A stretch of DNA of 42,087 bases from Bacteroidales bacterium UBA2861 (GTDB lineage Bacteria; Bacteroidota; Bacteroidia; Bacteroidales; UBA932): the NCBI GenBank assembly GCA_002350615.1, contig DEFD01000001.1, positions 4,844 through 46,930 of the forward strand, written 5' to 3'. This document shows positions 41,680-42,087 of this stretch, piece after piece; position 1 is the first letter of the stretch; the number at the start of each line of letters is the position of its first letter. A program made the translations under genes and the position numbers. The notes below the pieces were generated by a model that saw only the letters and a program-made list of their open reading frames with translations, was not told where the DNA came from and did not search any database.

Positions 41680-42087
41680 ATGGAACAGCTATACAATACC
41701 TTCCGCCTCAAACTCTCCCTGACCCCGATGGACTATATCAGGGAATTTCATGACAAAATCAATTGGTCCAACCGTCTCATCTGCATCATGGGGCAGAAAG
41801 GTGTCGGCAAATCCACCATGCTCCTCCAGCATATCAAAAAGTTCGACAACCTGGAGGAAACCCTCTATGTCACTGCTGACAACATCTATTTCTCTGGCCA
41901 CACCCTTTATGATTTGGCGCAGTCTTTTTTCAAGGCTGGAGGGAAGCGCCTTTACATTGACGAAATCCATAAATACAAGCCCTGGTCAACGGAAATCAAG
42001 AACATATACGACGATATACCGCTTCTTCAAGTAATCTATTCCGGCAGTTCGCTCCTTGCCCTCCAGAAAGGGAACAAGGCCGACCTC
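41680..42087 (+). CDS. AAA ATPase, N-terminal part (partial, runs off window)
   Basis: 136 codons to the window end, no stop. Starts MEQLYNTFRLKLSLTPMDYI. Walker A GQKGVGKST near residues 38-46, Walker B KRLYIDEIHKYKPW and sensor-like LQVIYSGSSLL fit the DUF4143-type archaeal/bacterial ATPase family common in Bacteroidales. These are often mobile, variably present genes of unknown role. The 5' region carries a regulated-looking promoter. The C-terminal DUF4143 half would lie outside the window. Confidence 0.8.
   Translation, partial: MEQLYNTFRLKLSLTPMDYIREFHDKINWSNRLICIMGQKGVGKSTMLLQHIKKFDNLEETLYVTADNIYFSGHTLYDLAQSFFKAGGKRLYIDEIHKYKPWSTEIKNIYDDIPLLQVIYSGSSLLALQKGNKADL

Overview
The window comes from a member of the Bacteroidales, most likely an uncultured gut-type lineage with fairly high GC. 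The genus cannot be fixed from sequence alone. Support comes from the SusC/SusD/FecR set, BACON and fimbrillin-like lipoproteins, DUF4783, and repeated promoter boxes of the Bacteroidetes form TAnnTTTG, some with a TTTG about 20 bp upstream. Many genes overlap by ATGA, and start sites carry little Shine-Dalgarno signal.

Region 1 (1-7.4 kb) is housekeeping. A plus-strand run holds the 3' end of dnaX, lptB, a Tat-signal FAD oxidoreductase, a sigma-54-type response regulator without a DNA-binding domain, cmk and ispH. murQ then converges on it, and efp is divergent from murQ with its own promoter and terminator. ispH carries an in-frame 114-bp palindrome-bounded insertion. Part of that insertion is repeated in frame in dnaX at the left edge of the window.

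Region 2 (7.4-15 kb) has a minus-strand operon of one short peptide gene and two fimbrillin-type lipoproteins. It is followed by rlmH, a DUF4783 gene, tRNA-Pro(AGG), lolD, a phosphopantetheinyl transferase, malate dehydrogenase, a palindromic intergenic repeat and tRNA-Pro(TGG). Last is a REP-associated tyrosine transposase (RAYT) gene framed by two hairpin repeats in opposite orientation.

Region 3 (15-23.3 kb) holds a giant NtrY-like histidine kinase, then engB, prs, a small Cys-containing membrane protein, der, a convergent DeoR-family repressor and a HAD phosphatase.

Region 4 (23.3-37.6 kb) is the accessory core: a truncated SusC-like stub where an ECF sigma gene would be expected, then FecR, SusC (with STN domain), SusD and a BACON lipoprotein. 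Two repeats of a module follow, each a GLUG-repeat surface lipoprotein plus a secreted endonuclease/exonuclease/phosphatase (EEP) enzyme, with a second short peptide gene between them. The layout suggests a TonB-dependent capture system paired with surface phosphodiester or phosphomonoester hydrolysis. Its substrate is unknown, and it is the best candidate here for an undescribed system.

Region 5 (37.6-42.1 kb) has two lipoprotein glycosidase-like genes. After them comes a scar of three gene fragments (a DUF4783 3' end, a 3' end of a paralogue of the neighbouring glycosidase, and an epimerase 5' end). The window closes with a partial AAA ATPase behind a promoter with two inverted repeats 33 bp apart.
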